Of a stretch of 47,182 nucleotides of DNA, positions 8,894 to 17,590 are shown in pieces (position 1 is the first letter of the stretch; the number at the start of each line of letters is the position of its first letter). The position numbers and the translations under genes are program-made. Source of the DNA: CAYWTX01 sp964461295 (GTDB taxonomy: Bacteria; Planctomycetota; Phycisphaerae; SM23-33); contig CAYWTX010000068.1 of assembly GCA_964461295.1 (NCBI GenBank), positions 1 to 47,182 of the forward strand, written 5' to 3'. Under the pieces are notes generated by a model. That model was not told where the DNA came from and did not search any database. It worked only from the letters and a program-made list of their open reading frames with translations.

Positions 8894-8909
8894 GCGGTTA
8901 GGCAACCGC
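8894..8909 (+). other. Hairpin in the leader of pilT
   Basis: GCGGTT (8894-8899) and AACCGC (8904-8909) pair perfectly around AGGC, followed by AATAATACT. It is the only clear structure in the 114-base gap between the first ATPase and pilT. It could be a weak terminator or a processing or attenuation hairpin that changes the ratio of motor proteins. No T-run is present. Confidence 0.3.
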
Positions 8910-8932
8910 AATAATACTCTGGAGACCCGGAC

Positions 8933-10063
8933 ATGGCGACGATCAGCATAGAGCGGCTGCTGGAGACATGCATCAAGAGAGGGGCCAGCGACTTGCACCT
9001 CCACGTCGGCCGCCCACCGACGTTGAGGCTTCATGGGCGATTACGCCCTCTGGAGACGAAGGTTCTCGAACCCGACGATACCATTTCCCTTATGAAGGCG
9101 ATCGCCCCGGAGCGAGCCCAACAGGAGTTGCAGGAGCAGGGAGGCACGGACTTCGGCTTCGAGTTCCGCGACGCCGGCCGGTTTCGCACGGCCGTGTTCA
9201 TGCAGAGGGGCAACGTCTCATTGACGCTTCGCCTGATTCCCACCCGCCTGTTCAGCTTCGACGAAATCGGACTGCCGCCAATTGTCCGCAGCTTGTGCCG
9301 GCGCCCTCGCGGCCTGTTCCTGGTGACCGGGCCGACCGGTTCGGGCAAGACCACGACGCTGGCGACAATGATCGACTACGTCAACAGCAACTTCGACCGG
9401 CACATCATCACCATCGAGGACCCGGTGGAGTACTACCACTCCCACAAGAAGTCGATGGTGAACCAGCGTGAAGTGGGCGTGGACGTGCCGAGCTTCTCCG
9501 AAGCCCTCCGTCGCGCCCTGCGCCAGGATCCCGACGTGATCCTCGTCGGCGAACTTCGCGACTTGGAGACCATCGAGGCGGCCATGCGCGCCGCCGAGAC
9601 CGGCCACCTGGTATTCGGCACGCTTCACACGACCAGCGCCCAGGGCACGGTCACGCGTATCGTGGACCAGTTCCCGGTCAACCAGCAGGAACAGATCCGC
9701 ACGCAACTGGCGTCTTCGCTCATCGCCGTGCTCTGTCAGGCCCTCATGCCCCGCATCGACATCCGCGGGCGAATCGCGTCCTTCGAGTTCATGGTGATCA
9801 CTAACGCCATCGCCAACCTGATCCGTGAGAACAAGGTGTATCGCGTCCCCTCCTCCATCCAGACCGGGAAGAAATTCGGCATGCAGCTCATGGACGACCA
9901 CCTCCTTCGCCTCTTCGTGGAGAAGAAGATCGACGAGGAGGAGGTCTTGGACTTCTGCCACAACCCCGGCGAAATGCGCGACAAGCTGGAGGGCGTCCGA
10001 AGCGGGCGACTGGTGATGGACACCACGCGAGCCGCCGACGCCGTGACCGAGTTGAGGAAATAA
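8933..10063 (+). CDS. pilT: PilT-type pilus retraction ATPase
   Basis: Predicted cytoplasmic retraction motor, 376 residues, the usual PilT/PilU size. It opens with the family motif GASDLHLHVGRPPTLRLHG. Walker A is GPTGSGKTTT with Lys139, followed by HIITIEDPVEYYH, Walker B DVILVGELRDLETIEAA and the His-box GTLHTTSAQGTVTRIVDQFP. It has no four-Cys zinc site, which separates it from PilB. The C-terminal motif that reads AIRNLIRE in classical PilT is AIANLIRE here. The start ATG has GGAG about 8 bases upstream. It is followed after three bases by the second PilB gene, so the two motors are probably translated from one message. Confidence 0.92.
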   Translation: MATISIERLLETCIKRGASDLHLHVGRPPTLRLHGRLRPLETKVLEPDDTISLMKAIAPERAQQELQEQGGTDFGFEFRDAGRFRTAVFMQRGNVSLTLRLIPTRLFSFDEIGLPPIVRSLCRRPRGLFLVTGPTGSGKTTTLATMIDYVNSNFDRHIITIEDPVEYYHSHKKSMVNQREVGVDVPSFSEALRRALRQDPDVILVGELRDLETIEAAMRAAETGHLVFGTLHTTSAQGTVTRIVDQFPVNQQEQIRTQLASSLIAVLCQALMPRIDIRGRIASFEFMVITNAIANLIRENKVYRVPSSIQTGKKFGMQLMDDHLLRLFVEKKIDEEEVLDFCHNPGEMRDKLEGVRSGRLVMDTTRAADAVTELRK

Positions 10064-10066
10064 GCC

Positions 10067-11815
10067 ATGGCGGAAAAAGAAGAACACCGCGTGGAGGCGC
10101 TTCGGGGCCGACCCCTTGGCCGCGTGCTTGTGAAGATGAGCAAGATCTCTCGCGAGCAGGTCCAGGAAGCCTTGGCCATCCAAAAGACCAAGGGCGGACC
10201 CATCGGCCAGATCCTCGTCGACCTGGGCTACATTGACGAGAAGACACGCACCTTCGCGCTGGCCTTCCAGGCCGGCATGGAATACGTCCCACTCGACTCG
10301 GTGGAGATCCCCCGCGCGGCGATCGACCAGATCCCCGCGCAGATGGCCAATGCCTATAAGGTCATCCCCCTGCAGTTCGACGAGTCGCAGCGGCGACTGA
10401 CCGTGGCGATCGCCTCGGCCGACAACTTCGGCGCCACGGACGACCTGCGGACGCTGACAGGTTACAACATCGTCGCGAAGATCGCCGATCCCGACCAGCT
10501 CAACGCGGCCCTGATGAAGTACTACGACATCGAGCCGCAGTCCATCGGCGACGTCATCAACGACATCGCCGGCGACCAGAGCCTCATGCAGTTCGAGAAC
10601 CGCGGCGAAAGCATCGACCTGGACACCATCCGCGAGATGGCCGAGGCCAACCCGGTCAAGCGCCTGGTGAACATGGTGCTCCTGGAAGCCATCCGCAACC
10701 GGGCCTCGGACGTCCACTTCGAGCCGTTCGAGGACGAGTTCAAGATGCGGTACCGCATCGACGGCCACCTGTACGAGATGCTGCCGCCGCCCAAGAGCAT
10801 TTCGGTGGCCATCGCGTCGCGCATCAAGGTCATGTCGAACCTGAACATCGCCGAACGCCGCCTGCCGCAGGACGGGCGCATCGAACTGGTGGTGGACGGC
10901 AACCCGGTGGACCTGCGCGTGTCGGTGCTGCCGACCATGTTCGGCGAGAGCGTGGTCATGCGCGTTCTGGACCGCAGCAACGTCGCGCTGGACCTGGAGC
11001 GCATCGGCCTGCGCGAGGACGACCTGCGGGTCTTCCGCCAACTCATCAACCGCCCTAACGGCATCGTCATCGTCACCGGCCCCACCGGCAGCGGCAAGAC
11101 CACGACGCTGTACTCGGCCCTGAACGAACTCAACGACGTGGAAACGAAGATCCTCACCAGCGAGGACCCCGTCGAGTACGACATCGACGGGCTGGTGCAG
11201 GTGCAGATCCATTCCGACATCGGCCTGACCTTCGCCCGCTGCCTGCGCAGCTTCCTTCGCCAGGACCCCGACATCATCCTGGTCGGCGAAGTCCGCGACC
11301 TGGAAACGGCCCAGATCGCCGTGCAGAGCTCCCTCACCGGACACCTGGTCTTCACCACCCTGCACACCAACGACTCGCCGTCGGCCATTGCGCGTCTGCT
11401 GGACCTGGGAGTCGAACCGTTCCTGGTCACCGCAACGCTGGAAGGCATCGTGGGCCAGCGCCTGGTGCGAACGATCTGCACGCGCTGCAAGGAACCCTTC
11501 ATGCCCACCGAGGACATGCTCCTGGAACTTGGGCTGGCGCTCGATGAGGTCAAGGGCCGCACGTTCTACCGCGGCGGCGGGTGCGACTACTGCCGGGGCA
11601 CGGGCTACAGCGGGCGAATGGCCCTGTTCGAGATCATGCTGTTGGACGACGAAATCCGGATGCTGATCATGAACCGCCGCAGCACCAACGTGCTGCGCGA
11701 GGCGGCGCGGAAACGCGGCATGCGGACGCTGCGCGAAAGCGGCCTGCTGGCGTTCTACGACGGCGTGACGACCATCGAAGAGGTGGTCGCGCAGACGATC
11801 TACGAGGAAGAGTAG
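10067..11815 (+). CDS. pilB: PilB/GspE-type assembly ATPase (second copy)
   Basis: Second assembly ATPase, 582 residues. The MshEN-like N-terminal domain (LGRVLVKMSKISREQVQEA) spans about residues 12-160. The core has Walker A GPTGSGKTTT with Lys344, ILTSEDPVEYDIDG, Walker B DIILVGEVRDLETAQIA and TTLHTNDSPSA. The zinc site is CTRC plus CDYC. The ATG follows the pilT stop by three bases with GAGGAAA as ribosome site. Codon use is more regularly C- and G-ending than in the first copy, so the copies may have different histories. Because pilC follows directly, this copy is the likelier partner of the platform protein. Confidence 0.92.
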   Translation: MAEKEEHRVEALRGRPLGRVLVKMSKISREQVQEALAIQKTKGGPIGQILVDLGYIDEKTRTFALAFQAGMEYVPLDSVEIPRAAIDQIPAQMANAYKVIPLQFDESQRRLTVAIASADNFGATDDLRTLTGYNIVAKIADPDQLNAALMKYYDIEPQSIGDVINDIAGDQSLMQFENRGESIDLDTIREMAEANPVKRLVNMVLLEAIRNRASDVHFEPFEDEFKMRYRIDGHLYEMLPPPKSISVAIASRIKVMSNLNIAERRLPQDGRIELVVDGNPVDLRVSVLPTMFGESVVMRVLDRSNVALDLERIGLREDDLRVFRQLINRPNGIVIVTGPTGSGKTTTLYSALNELNDVETKILTSEDPVEYDIDGLVQVQIHSDIGLTFARCLRSFLRQDPDIILVGEVRDLETAQIAVQSSLTGHLVFTTLHTNDSPSAIARLLDLGVEPFLVTATLEGIVGQRLVRTICTRCKEPFMPTEDMLLELGLALDEVKGRTFYRGGGCDYCRGTGYSGRMALFEIMLLDDEIRMLIMNRRSTNVLREAARKRGMRTLRESGLLAFYDGVTTIEEVVAQTIYEEE

Positions 11816-11854
11816 CAGCCAGCCGGCCCGTGGCGGCCGGCAAGGGAGCAAGCC

Positions 11855-13129
11855 ATGGCGACGTTTCAGTATGAAGCGCTGAACACAGTGGGACAAACGG
11901 TAAAGGGCACGGTGGAGGCCAGCACCGCAGAGGAGGCTGCCGCCAAGGTCCGGGCCATCGGCAACTTTCCCACCAAGATGAAGGAACGCTCGACGAAGAA
12001 GGATCGCCCCGGCCCCGGCGGCCAGCGCGGCGGCGGCGGCGCCGCCGGCAGCGGCGGCCGGCCCCTCGCCCGGCGCAAGGTCGGCAAGATTTCCGGCAAG
12101 TTGCTCACCCAGTTCACCCGCCAGCTTTCCACGCTGATCGACGCCGGCCTGCCCATCCTTCGCAGCCTTCGCATCCTTGAGCAGCAGCAGAAACCCGGCC
12201 CGTTGCGACTGGCCGTCCGCATGGTCGCCGACGACGTGGAAAGCGGCGTGACGCTGTCGGACGCGATGGCCCGGCACCCCAAGGCGTTCAACATCCTGTA
12301 CACGAACATGATTCGCGCCGGCGAACTGGGCGGCGTGCTCGACGTCATCCTCCAGCGCCTGGCTGATTTCATGGAAAAGAGCCAGCAACTCCGCCGCAAG
12401 GTCATCGGCGCCATGATCTACCCGGCCGCCGTCATCACCTTCGCCCTGCTGATCGTCACCGGCATCATGATCGGCGTGATTCCCGCCTTCAAGAAAATCT
12501 TCAGCGAAATGGGACGCGACCTGCCCGCCATGACGCAGGGCCTGATGGACCTCAGCGACTGGATGGTCAGCGGCGGCTGGATCGTGGTCGTCCTGACGCC
12601 TCTCATCCTCTGGGTGACCTTCCGACTGCTCAAGCGTTGGCCCCCCGCCGCCTACCAGATCGACAACTTCAAGCTGAGGATCCCCGTCATGGGATCCATC
12701 CTGGCCAAGACGGGCGTCGAGCGGTTCTGCCGCACCCTGGGCACGCTCCTGTCCGCCGGCGTGCCGATCCTCGAGGCGCTGAGCATCACGCGTGACACGG
12801 CCGGAAACGCGGTCTACTCGCGAGCGCTGGGGAAGGTTCGCGACGGCATCCGCGAAGGCGAAAGCTTCGCCGACCCGCTCCGACAGGCGAAGATCGTCGA
12901 CTCCATGGTGGTCAATATGATCGACGTGGGCGAGGAAACGGGCGAACTGGACAAGATGCTCGATAAGATCGCCGACACCTACGCGGACGAAGTCTCGACC
13001 CTCGTGGCCGCCCTCATCAGCCTGCTGGAGCCGGTGATGGTCATCACCCTGGGCGGCATTGTCGGCTACATCGTGATCAGCCTCTTCCTGCCCATGATCC
13101 ACATGCTCAAGGCCATGCAGCAGCAGTAA
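11855..13129 (+). CDS. pilC: PilC/GspF inner-membrane platform protein
   Basis: Polytopic platform protein of 424 residues that couples the ATPase to pilin polymerisation. After an N-terminal FQYEALNTVGQTVKGTVEA segment and a Gly/Arg-rich linker (about residues 48-72), there are two T2SSF repeats: LTQFTRQLSTLIDAGLPI with LSDAMARHPKAFN, and the second RFCRTLGTLLSAGVPILEAL with FADPLRQAKIVD. Membrane segments are AAVITFALLIVTGIMIGVI, WIVVVLTPLILWVTFRLL and, at the end, ITLGGIVGYIVISLFLPMI. The ribosome site AGGGAGC is 7-8 bases upstream. It precedes the string of prepilin genes with an 11-base gap. Confidence 0.93.
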   Translation: MATFQYEALNTVGQTVKGTVEASTAEEAAAKVRAIGNFPTKMKERSTKKDRPGPGGQRGGGGAAGSGGRPLARRKVGKISGKLLTQFTRQLSTLIDAGLPILRSLRILEQQQKPGPLRLAVRMVADDVESGVTLSDAMARHPKAFNILYTNMIRAGELGGVLDVILQRLADFMEKSQQLRRKVIGAMIYPAAVITFALLIVTGIMIGVIPAFKKIFSEMGRDLPAMTQGLMDLSDWMVSGGWIVVVLTPLILWVTFRLLKRWPPAAYQIDNFKLRIPVMGSILAKTGVERFCRTLGTLLSAGVPILEALSITRDTAGNAVYSRALGKVRDGIREGESFADPLRQAKIVDSMVVNMIDVGEETGELDKMLDKIADTYADEVSTLVAALISLLEPVMVITLGGIVGYIVISLFLPMIHMLKAMQQQ

Positions 13130-13140
13130 AGGACCCCGAC

Positions 13141-13794
13141 ATGCGCGAAACACAACGACAACTTCGACGCCAGAGGCGGCAGGCGTTCACCCTGGTGGAA
13201 CTGCTCACCGTGGTGGCGATCATCGGCCTGCTGGTCACGCTGATCGTTCCGACACTGCGAGCGGCGTACCAGAGCCTGCTTTCCGTGCAGACCCGCGTCC
13301 GCATCGAGAACCTGGCCAACGGCTGCGAGTTGTTCCGCAACGAGAAGTCGTTCTATCCGATGCAGGACTCGATCCTGTCGCTGGGCACCAAGGCCAGCGG
13401 CAAACTCGCCGGTTGCCTGTTCACGGACGCCAACGGGAACTTCCCCGCCTCCAACTACTCCGCCTACGAGAACAACATGCTCGGCTGGGTGCATCCCACA
13501 TCGTCTTCCCAGAATGACCCCAACGCCATCCTGGACCCGTTCTCCGATCGCATGGCCATCCTGTACTTCCCTTACGACAAGGACAACAACCGCTTCGTTG
13601 CTTCGGGCACGACGTTCACGAGCACAAATCAGTGCAACTATTCCTACATTACCACCACGACCGTCGCCTCGGCGCCCTACTCGCTCACCGACGCCAACAT
13701 GACGGCCGCCAAGAAAGACCGCTTCCTGCTTATCGGCGCCGGCAAGAACCGCCTGTATGGCGACAGCGACGACGTGAAGAACTGGTCCAACTGA
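13141..13794 (+). CDS. Prepilin-like protein 1 (GspG-like)
   Basis: A 217-residue type IV prepilin-like protein. The leader MRETQRQLRRQRRQ is basic and is followed by AFTLVELLTVVAIIGLLV, the N-terminal helix with the conserved Glu at mature position 5. Residue -1 is Ala rather than the usual Gly. A GspG-like pattern follows (ENLANGCELFRNEKSFYPMQD), with a C-terminal region ending GAGKNRLYGDSDDVKNWSN, like the Ca-binding end of major pseudopilins. It is probably processed by a prepilin peptidase not encoded here. Spacing to pilC (11 bases) and to the next prepilin (13 bases) indicates one operon. As first in line it may be the major pseudopilin. Confidence 0.85.
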   Translation: MRETQRQLRRQRRQAFTLVELLTVVAIIGLLVTLIVPTLRAAYQSLLSVQTRVRIENLANGCELFRNEKSFYPMQDSILSLGTKASGKLAGCLFTDANGNFPASNYSAYENNMLGWVHPTSSSQNDPNAILDPFSDRMAILYFPYDKDNNRFVASGTTFTSTNQCNYSYITTTTVASAPYSLTDANMTAAKKDRFLLIGAGKNRLYGDSDDVKNWSN

Positions 13795-13807
13795 CCGGGA
13801 GAACCGT

Positions 13808-14497
13808 GTGAATTGCAGACGCCACAATCCCGTGCGGGCCGCCCGGCGCCCTCGACCGCGGCGCGGCTTCACCCTGGTGGAGCTCATGACGGTGATCCTG
13901 GTCCTCATGGTTCTGATCGCCATCGGGGTGCCGTCGATCCAAGCGGCCCGCCGGCAGTTCCTGGCCAACGTTTCGTACGCCCGCCTGAACATCATCCAGG
14001 GCGCGTGCAATGCCTACCGCGCCGACTGGGAGGAATTCCCGCCCAGTTCGTACAGCGGCGGCGCACCCGAGGGGCGGTATCTGCTGGTCCGGGCCTTGGT
14101 CGGCTTCCTCGACGCAGCCCAGGACGGCCAGGACGGCTTGGGGGCCCGCAAGGCCATCGAGGGCAGCACCAAGCTGGGGGGAAGGCTGTACGGCCCGTAC
14201 AACGGTTCGCAGGACGTGCCGGTCCTCATCAGCGGCACCCGCGCGGGCCAGACCCGCGCCTTCATCGACGCCTTCGGCAACGAGTTCTACTACTACCGGT
14301 TTACCGGGACGACCTACAACGCCTCCGACAACAGCACCGGCGGGCCAACAAACCTGGACGCGCTGCTGAAGAACGCCGACGGCACGTTCTGGCGGAAGGA
14401 CTACGTCATCATGTCCAAGGGCTATGACGGAGTCTGGGACCTCACTTACATCGGCAACCCAAAGCGGAACGACACCACCAACTTCGTATCGGAGTAG
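13808..14497 (+). CDS. Prepilin-like protein 2
   Basis: A 229-residue prepilin with GTG start at 13808 and GGGAG just upstream. The leader is strongly basic (RAARRPRPRR), followed by the classical cleavage site G|FTLVE and the hydrophobic helix LMTVILVLMVLIAIGVPSI. The body contains INIIQGACNAYRADWEEFPPS, a GspG-like segment, and later a Tyr-rich strand (FYYYRFTG) with MSKGYDGVWDL near the end, like the acidic loop of pseudopilins. It probably joins the pilus or pseudopilus in the inner membrane. The next gene starts three bases past its stop. Confidence 0.85.
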   Translation: MNCRRHNPVRAARRPRPRRGFTLVELMTVILVLMVLIAIGVPSIQAARRQFLANVSYARLNIIQGACNAYRADWEEFPPSSYSGGAPEGRYLLVRALVGFLDAAQDGQDGLGARKAIEGSTKLGGRLYGPYNGSQDVPVLISGTRAGQTRAFIDAFGNEFYYYRFTGTTYNASDNSTGGPTNLDALLKNADGTFWRKDYVIMSKGYDGVWDLTYIGNPKRNDTTNFVSE

Positions 14498-14500
14498 ACC

Positions 14501-15082
14501 ATGCCGCGAAACGCGAAAACCAGGAGCCCTTCGGCGGCCCGCGCCAGGGCCTTCACGCTGGTGGAACTTCTGCTCGTGATGTTCATCCTGGCCGTGCTGG
14601 TGTCGCTGGTGGTGGGCGTGGGGACCTACATGATCGAGGACGCCAAGAGGAGAGAGACCGAGCAGATTCAGGCCCACGTCGTCTGCGCCCTCGCCGAGTA
14701 CGAAAAGATCAACGACGGCAACTATCCCCCCGACCGCGTCAGCAACTACGCCGCCGCCAACTGTAGCTATGCGCCCGATCTGACGTACAAGAGCGACGAG
14801 TCCGGCAAGATCCTCTACGACTACCTGCTGGGCAAGAAGGGCGACAAAGCATCGCTCGTCGCCATCGCCAACGAACCGTACAAACCCAAGCTCAACAGCG
14901 CCATGGCCGACGCATTCGGCAGGCCCATGCGCTACTACCTGCTGGGCGCCACCGCCGTGAACAGCAAGCCCGTCGGCGGCAAGCCGCTCGTTATGTCCGC
15001 CGGGGCCGACGGCGACTTCGGCGACATCAATGTGAGGAAGGTCAAAGACAACATCCGTTCCGACGGCCGGGCGAGCCAGTAA
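14501..15082 (+). CDS. Prepilin-like protein 3
   Basis: A 193-residue prepilin-like protein. The leader is basic (RNAKTRSPSAARARA) and the cleavage region is A|FTLVELLLVMFILAVLVSL, again with Ala in place of Gly at -1. The mature part has IQAHVVCALAEYEKINDGN, a GspG-like helix-loop, and ends with LVMSAGADGDFGDINVRK, an acidic loop resembling the calcium site of major pseudopilins. The GGAG of its ribosome site overlaps the stop region of the previous gene, suggesting translational coupling. Confidence 0.85.
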   Translation: MPRNAKTRSPSAARARAFTLVELLLVMFILAVLVSLVVGVGTYMIEDAKRRETEQIQAHVVCALAEYEKINDGNYPPDRVSNYAAANCSYAPDLTYKSDESGKILYDYLLGKKGDKASLVAIANEPYKPKLNSAMADAFGRPMRYYLLGATAVNSKPVGGKPLVMSAGADGDFGDINVRKVKDNIRSDGRASQ

Positions 15083-15103
15083 CTCCGGCCCAGAAAGGTC
15101 ACG

Positions 15104-15859
15104 ATGTACAGGGACCATCCAACCCCCGACGCCGCGGCGAACCCGACCGGCCCGGCCAAGGGCTTCACCTTGATCGAGTTGATGGTCGTGGTCGCGCTGG
15201 TGGGCGTGGCCGTCGCGCTGGCGCTGCCGAGCATCATGTACCTGTTCACGGCCGGGGCCGATTCGCAGGCATACAACCTCATCGGCGCGCAGCTCACAAC
15301 GGCGCGGGCCATCGCCATCCGCAATCATACCTATGCCGGCGTGCACGTGCAGATGCCCGACACGACGCTGTGGCCGAAGCTGTGGCAGACCTGCTTCTCC
15401 GCCATCGTCGTGCGCGACCGCAAGACGGGCCTGTTCCGCGTGCAGGGCCAGCCGCAGAAGGTGCCGGGTTCCTACGCCTTCGGCAAGATCGACAGTTCCA
15501 CCGTCTCCGGCGGCGCGTACGCGGCGCTGGCCGGGAGCAGCCCAGACGCCTTCACGAATTTCACGGTCATCTTCACGCCGGCGGGCGAACTCGCCAGGTG
15601 CACGGACAGTGGCGCCGTCCAGTTCGATGCCACCGACCCGATCTTCTCCAGCGTCAGCGTCAGCGGCACCACCAGCGTCACGGGTGAAAGCAGGCTCTGG
15701 GCCCTGCCTGCCAACGCCGATGGCGTCCTGGCCCTGACGATGTTCAGCTTCGCCGAGTATTCGCTGCTTACGGGAAGCAATCGCGTTGCCTATCTGGACA
15801 AGTATGCGCAGTTCCTCCCCATCAATGCGCATACCGGCCAGCTTTACAGGAAGGACTGA
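15104..15859 (+). CDS. Prepilin-like protein 4 (GspH/FimT-like)
   Basis: A 251-residue prepilin-like protein with canonical cleavage motif G|FTLIELMVVVALVGVAVA after a short polar leader. The next segment, NLIGAQLTTARAIAIRNH, is typical of the GspH/FimT minor pseudopilin group, where a helix leads into a beta sheet domain. The remainder is beta-rich (FTNFTVIFTPAGEL). Minor pseudopilins of this type usually sit at the fibre tip and start assembly. AAAGG lies about 7 bases before the ATG. The next gene begins five bases past the stop. Confidence 0.82.
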   Translation: MYRDHPTPDAAANPTGPAKGFTLIELMVVVALVGVAVALALPSIMYLFTAGADSQAYNLIGAQLTTARAIAIRNHTYAGVHVQMPDTTLWPKLWQTCFSAIVVRDRKTGLFRVQGQPQKVPGSYAFGKIDSSTVSGGAYAALAGSSPDAFTNFTVIFTPAGELARCTDSGAVQFDATDPIFSSVSVSGTTSVTGESRLWALPANADGVLALTMFSFAEYSLLTGSNRVAYLDKYAQFLPINAHTGQLYRKD

Positions 15860-15864
15860 CCCCC

Positions 15865-16617
15865 ATGCCGAACATACCCCGGTCAAGGCGACGGCTGCAC
15901 AAGGGCGGCTTCACCCTCACCGAAATCATGATCGCCCTGGGCGTCATGGGCGTTGCGCTGGGAATGGCCGCGGCCGCGTTCGAGGCGGGCATCAAGAGCC
16001 ACGGCAGCAGCGTGGCGGACGCCATGCGTTCGCTCATCGCCGAGAACGCCATCGCGATCGCGCAGGCCCGCCTGGCCAACGGCAGGAGCCCCTCCGACTT
16101 TGGCGCGTCGCCGCTGACCCCCGGATGCCCCGCCCTCGGACCCAAGGACTGCAGCTACCCCGTGAACACCCCCTCCGGCCGCGGGTTCATCCTGGTGGGC
16201 CGGCAGATGGGAACTTCCCTCAACGATTACTCGTTCACGGTCAAGCCCTACCTGCTGACCAAGCCTGACTACTCGCTGTGGCCCAACTCGATGGCCCTCG
16301 CCATCCAGGACTCCGGCGACGCATCGGCGATCGTCGACAACGCAAACGCCATGGACGTGCGCCCCATGCTGCCGGTGGGCACCTGGGTGGTCGCGGTCAA
16401 CCCGGCAAACAGCGAACTCAAGATGGCCCAGGTCGTTAGCCATTTGTTTGATTCCAACCGCTGGGCGGCCGTCACCAACGCCCGCATGTTCTCCTTGAGT
16501 CTGGGCCAGGTGATCGCGATGGTGGTGAAGGACGCCAGCGGAACAGTCATCAACAACACCAGGATCAACCTCCTCAGCGACTACAGCGTGCGTACCTCGT
16601 TGCGTCAGGCGCCTTGA
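15865..16617 (+). CDS. Prepilin-like protein 5 (minor pseudopilin)
   Basis: A 250-residue protein with basic leader (RSRRRLHK) and cleavage motif G|FTLTEIMIALGVMGVALGM, keeping Glu at mature position 5. The body is unfamiliar and is rich in small and polar residues. It shows no GspG-like calcium loop, so a minor role is more likely. AAGGA of the ribosome site overlaps the end of the previous gene. Position and N-terminus would suit GspI, but I cannot confirm that. Confidence 0.8.
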   Translation: MPNIPRSRRRLHKGGFTLTEIMIALGVMGVALGMAAAAFEAGIKSHGSSVADAMRSLIAENAIAIAQARLANGRSPSDFGASPLTPGCPALGPKDCSYPVNTPSGRGFILVGRQMGTSLNDYSFTVKPYLLTKPDYSLWPNSMALAIQDSGDASAIVDNANAMDVRPMLPVGTWVVAVNPANSELKMAQVVSHLFDSNRWAAVTNARMFSLSLGQVIAMVVKDASGTVINNTRINLLSDYSVRTSLRQAP

Positions 16618-16641
16618 CCAGCCGGAGGAGAGAGAGCCGAC

Positions 16642-17568
16642 ATGCACTCACAACGTACATTCCGTCCCGGGCGAAGGGGCCTGACGCTGATCGAACTGCT
16701 GGTGTCGATCGGCATCCTGGCGGTGATGATCCTGGCGTTCAGCACGATCCTGGTGCAGAGCCAGCGGTTCATCTCGGCTTCGCGGGCCGCGCGGAAGAGC
16801 TACCAGATCGCCACGAGCATCGCCCGCGCCATCCGTTCGGATGTCCGCCAGGCGACCCAGAACGGCTTCCTCGCCATCGCCGCCGCCGCCGACGGCAGCC
16901 CCCGCCTCGTCTTCACCGCCGCCGGGGTCTCCAACAGCCTCATCCAGAGCACCGCCGGCACCGGCAGGATCGTCTGCTACGGGCAAGTGAACAACAGCGC
17001 CCCCGGAGGCGGGGCCAACAATGCCATCCTGTGGCGCCCGGCCTGGGTGCTGGCGGACGTCCCCACCCCCAGCGACAACCCCGTCTCCGGAACTGATGTG
17101 TGGAACCTGAACCTGGCCCAGATCCAGGCCAGGACCAAGGAACAGCTTTCCAGCATCGCCAGCACCGTCCTGTCGATGTCGCCTTCCATCAGCGTGCCCG
17201 CCACCACCCTGAGCGAGACCGACCAGCTTTGGCAGGTCCTGGCCCACCGCTGCTCGCGGTTGAGCATCACCTGGACCAACGGCACGTTCGACGCCGACAA
17301 CAACCTCTACTGGCGCGGCATCGTCTGGAACGAATCCAGCAACGCATGGATAACCCAACTGGAGGGTTCCGCCACGGCCGGCATCGAAGGCGCCTCGGCA
17401 TCCTACTCGGCCCTTTGGACACACCACGACCAGACGCTCTGGCCCCGGGCCATCCGCATCCGATTCCGCATCACCGACCCCGACATGCCCAGGGATTTTT
17501 CCGGGACAAGAGTAGGCAACCAGGTGCGATACATGGACTACGAAGTCGTCTGCTCGCTGGGCCAGTAG
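16642..17568 (+). CDS. Prepilin-like protein 6 (GspJ/PulJ-like)
   Basis: A 308-residue minor pseudopilin-like protein. The cleavage region is G|LTLIELLVSIGILAVMILA, with Leu rather than Phe at +1. The following helix (ILVQSQRFISASRAARKS) and IARAIRSDVRQATQNGF match the GspJ/PulJ style, where an N-terminal helix leads to a beta domain. GspJ normally forms a tip complex with GspI and GspK, and here the next gene is GspK-like, which supports the assignment. GGAGGAGAGAG lies upstream of the ATG. Confidence 0.83.
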   Translation: MHSQRTFRPGRRGLTLIELLVSIGILAVMILAFSTILVQSQRFISASRAARKSYQIATSIARAIRSDVRQATQNGFLAIAAAADGSPRLVFTAAGVSNSLIQSTAGTGRIVCYGQVNNSAPGGGANNAILWRPAWVLADVPTPSDNPVSGTDVWNLNLAQIQARTKEQLSSIASTVLSMSPSISVPATTLSETDQLWQVLAHRCSRLSITWTNGTFDADNNLYWRGIVWNESSNAWITQLEGSATAGIEGASASYSALWTHHDQTLWPRAIRIRFRITDPDMPRDFSGTRVGNQVRYMDYEVVCSLGQ

Positions 17569-17590
17569 TCCCCACAGGAGCACAAGAACC

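Noticed and set aside
9218..13153. Minus-strand open frame of 1311 codons across the pilus ATPase and platform genes
   Set aside because: Opposite three clearly real genes; its translation is low-complexity (His, Asp, Ala) and has no start signal.
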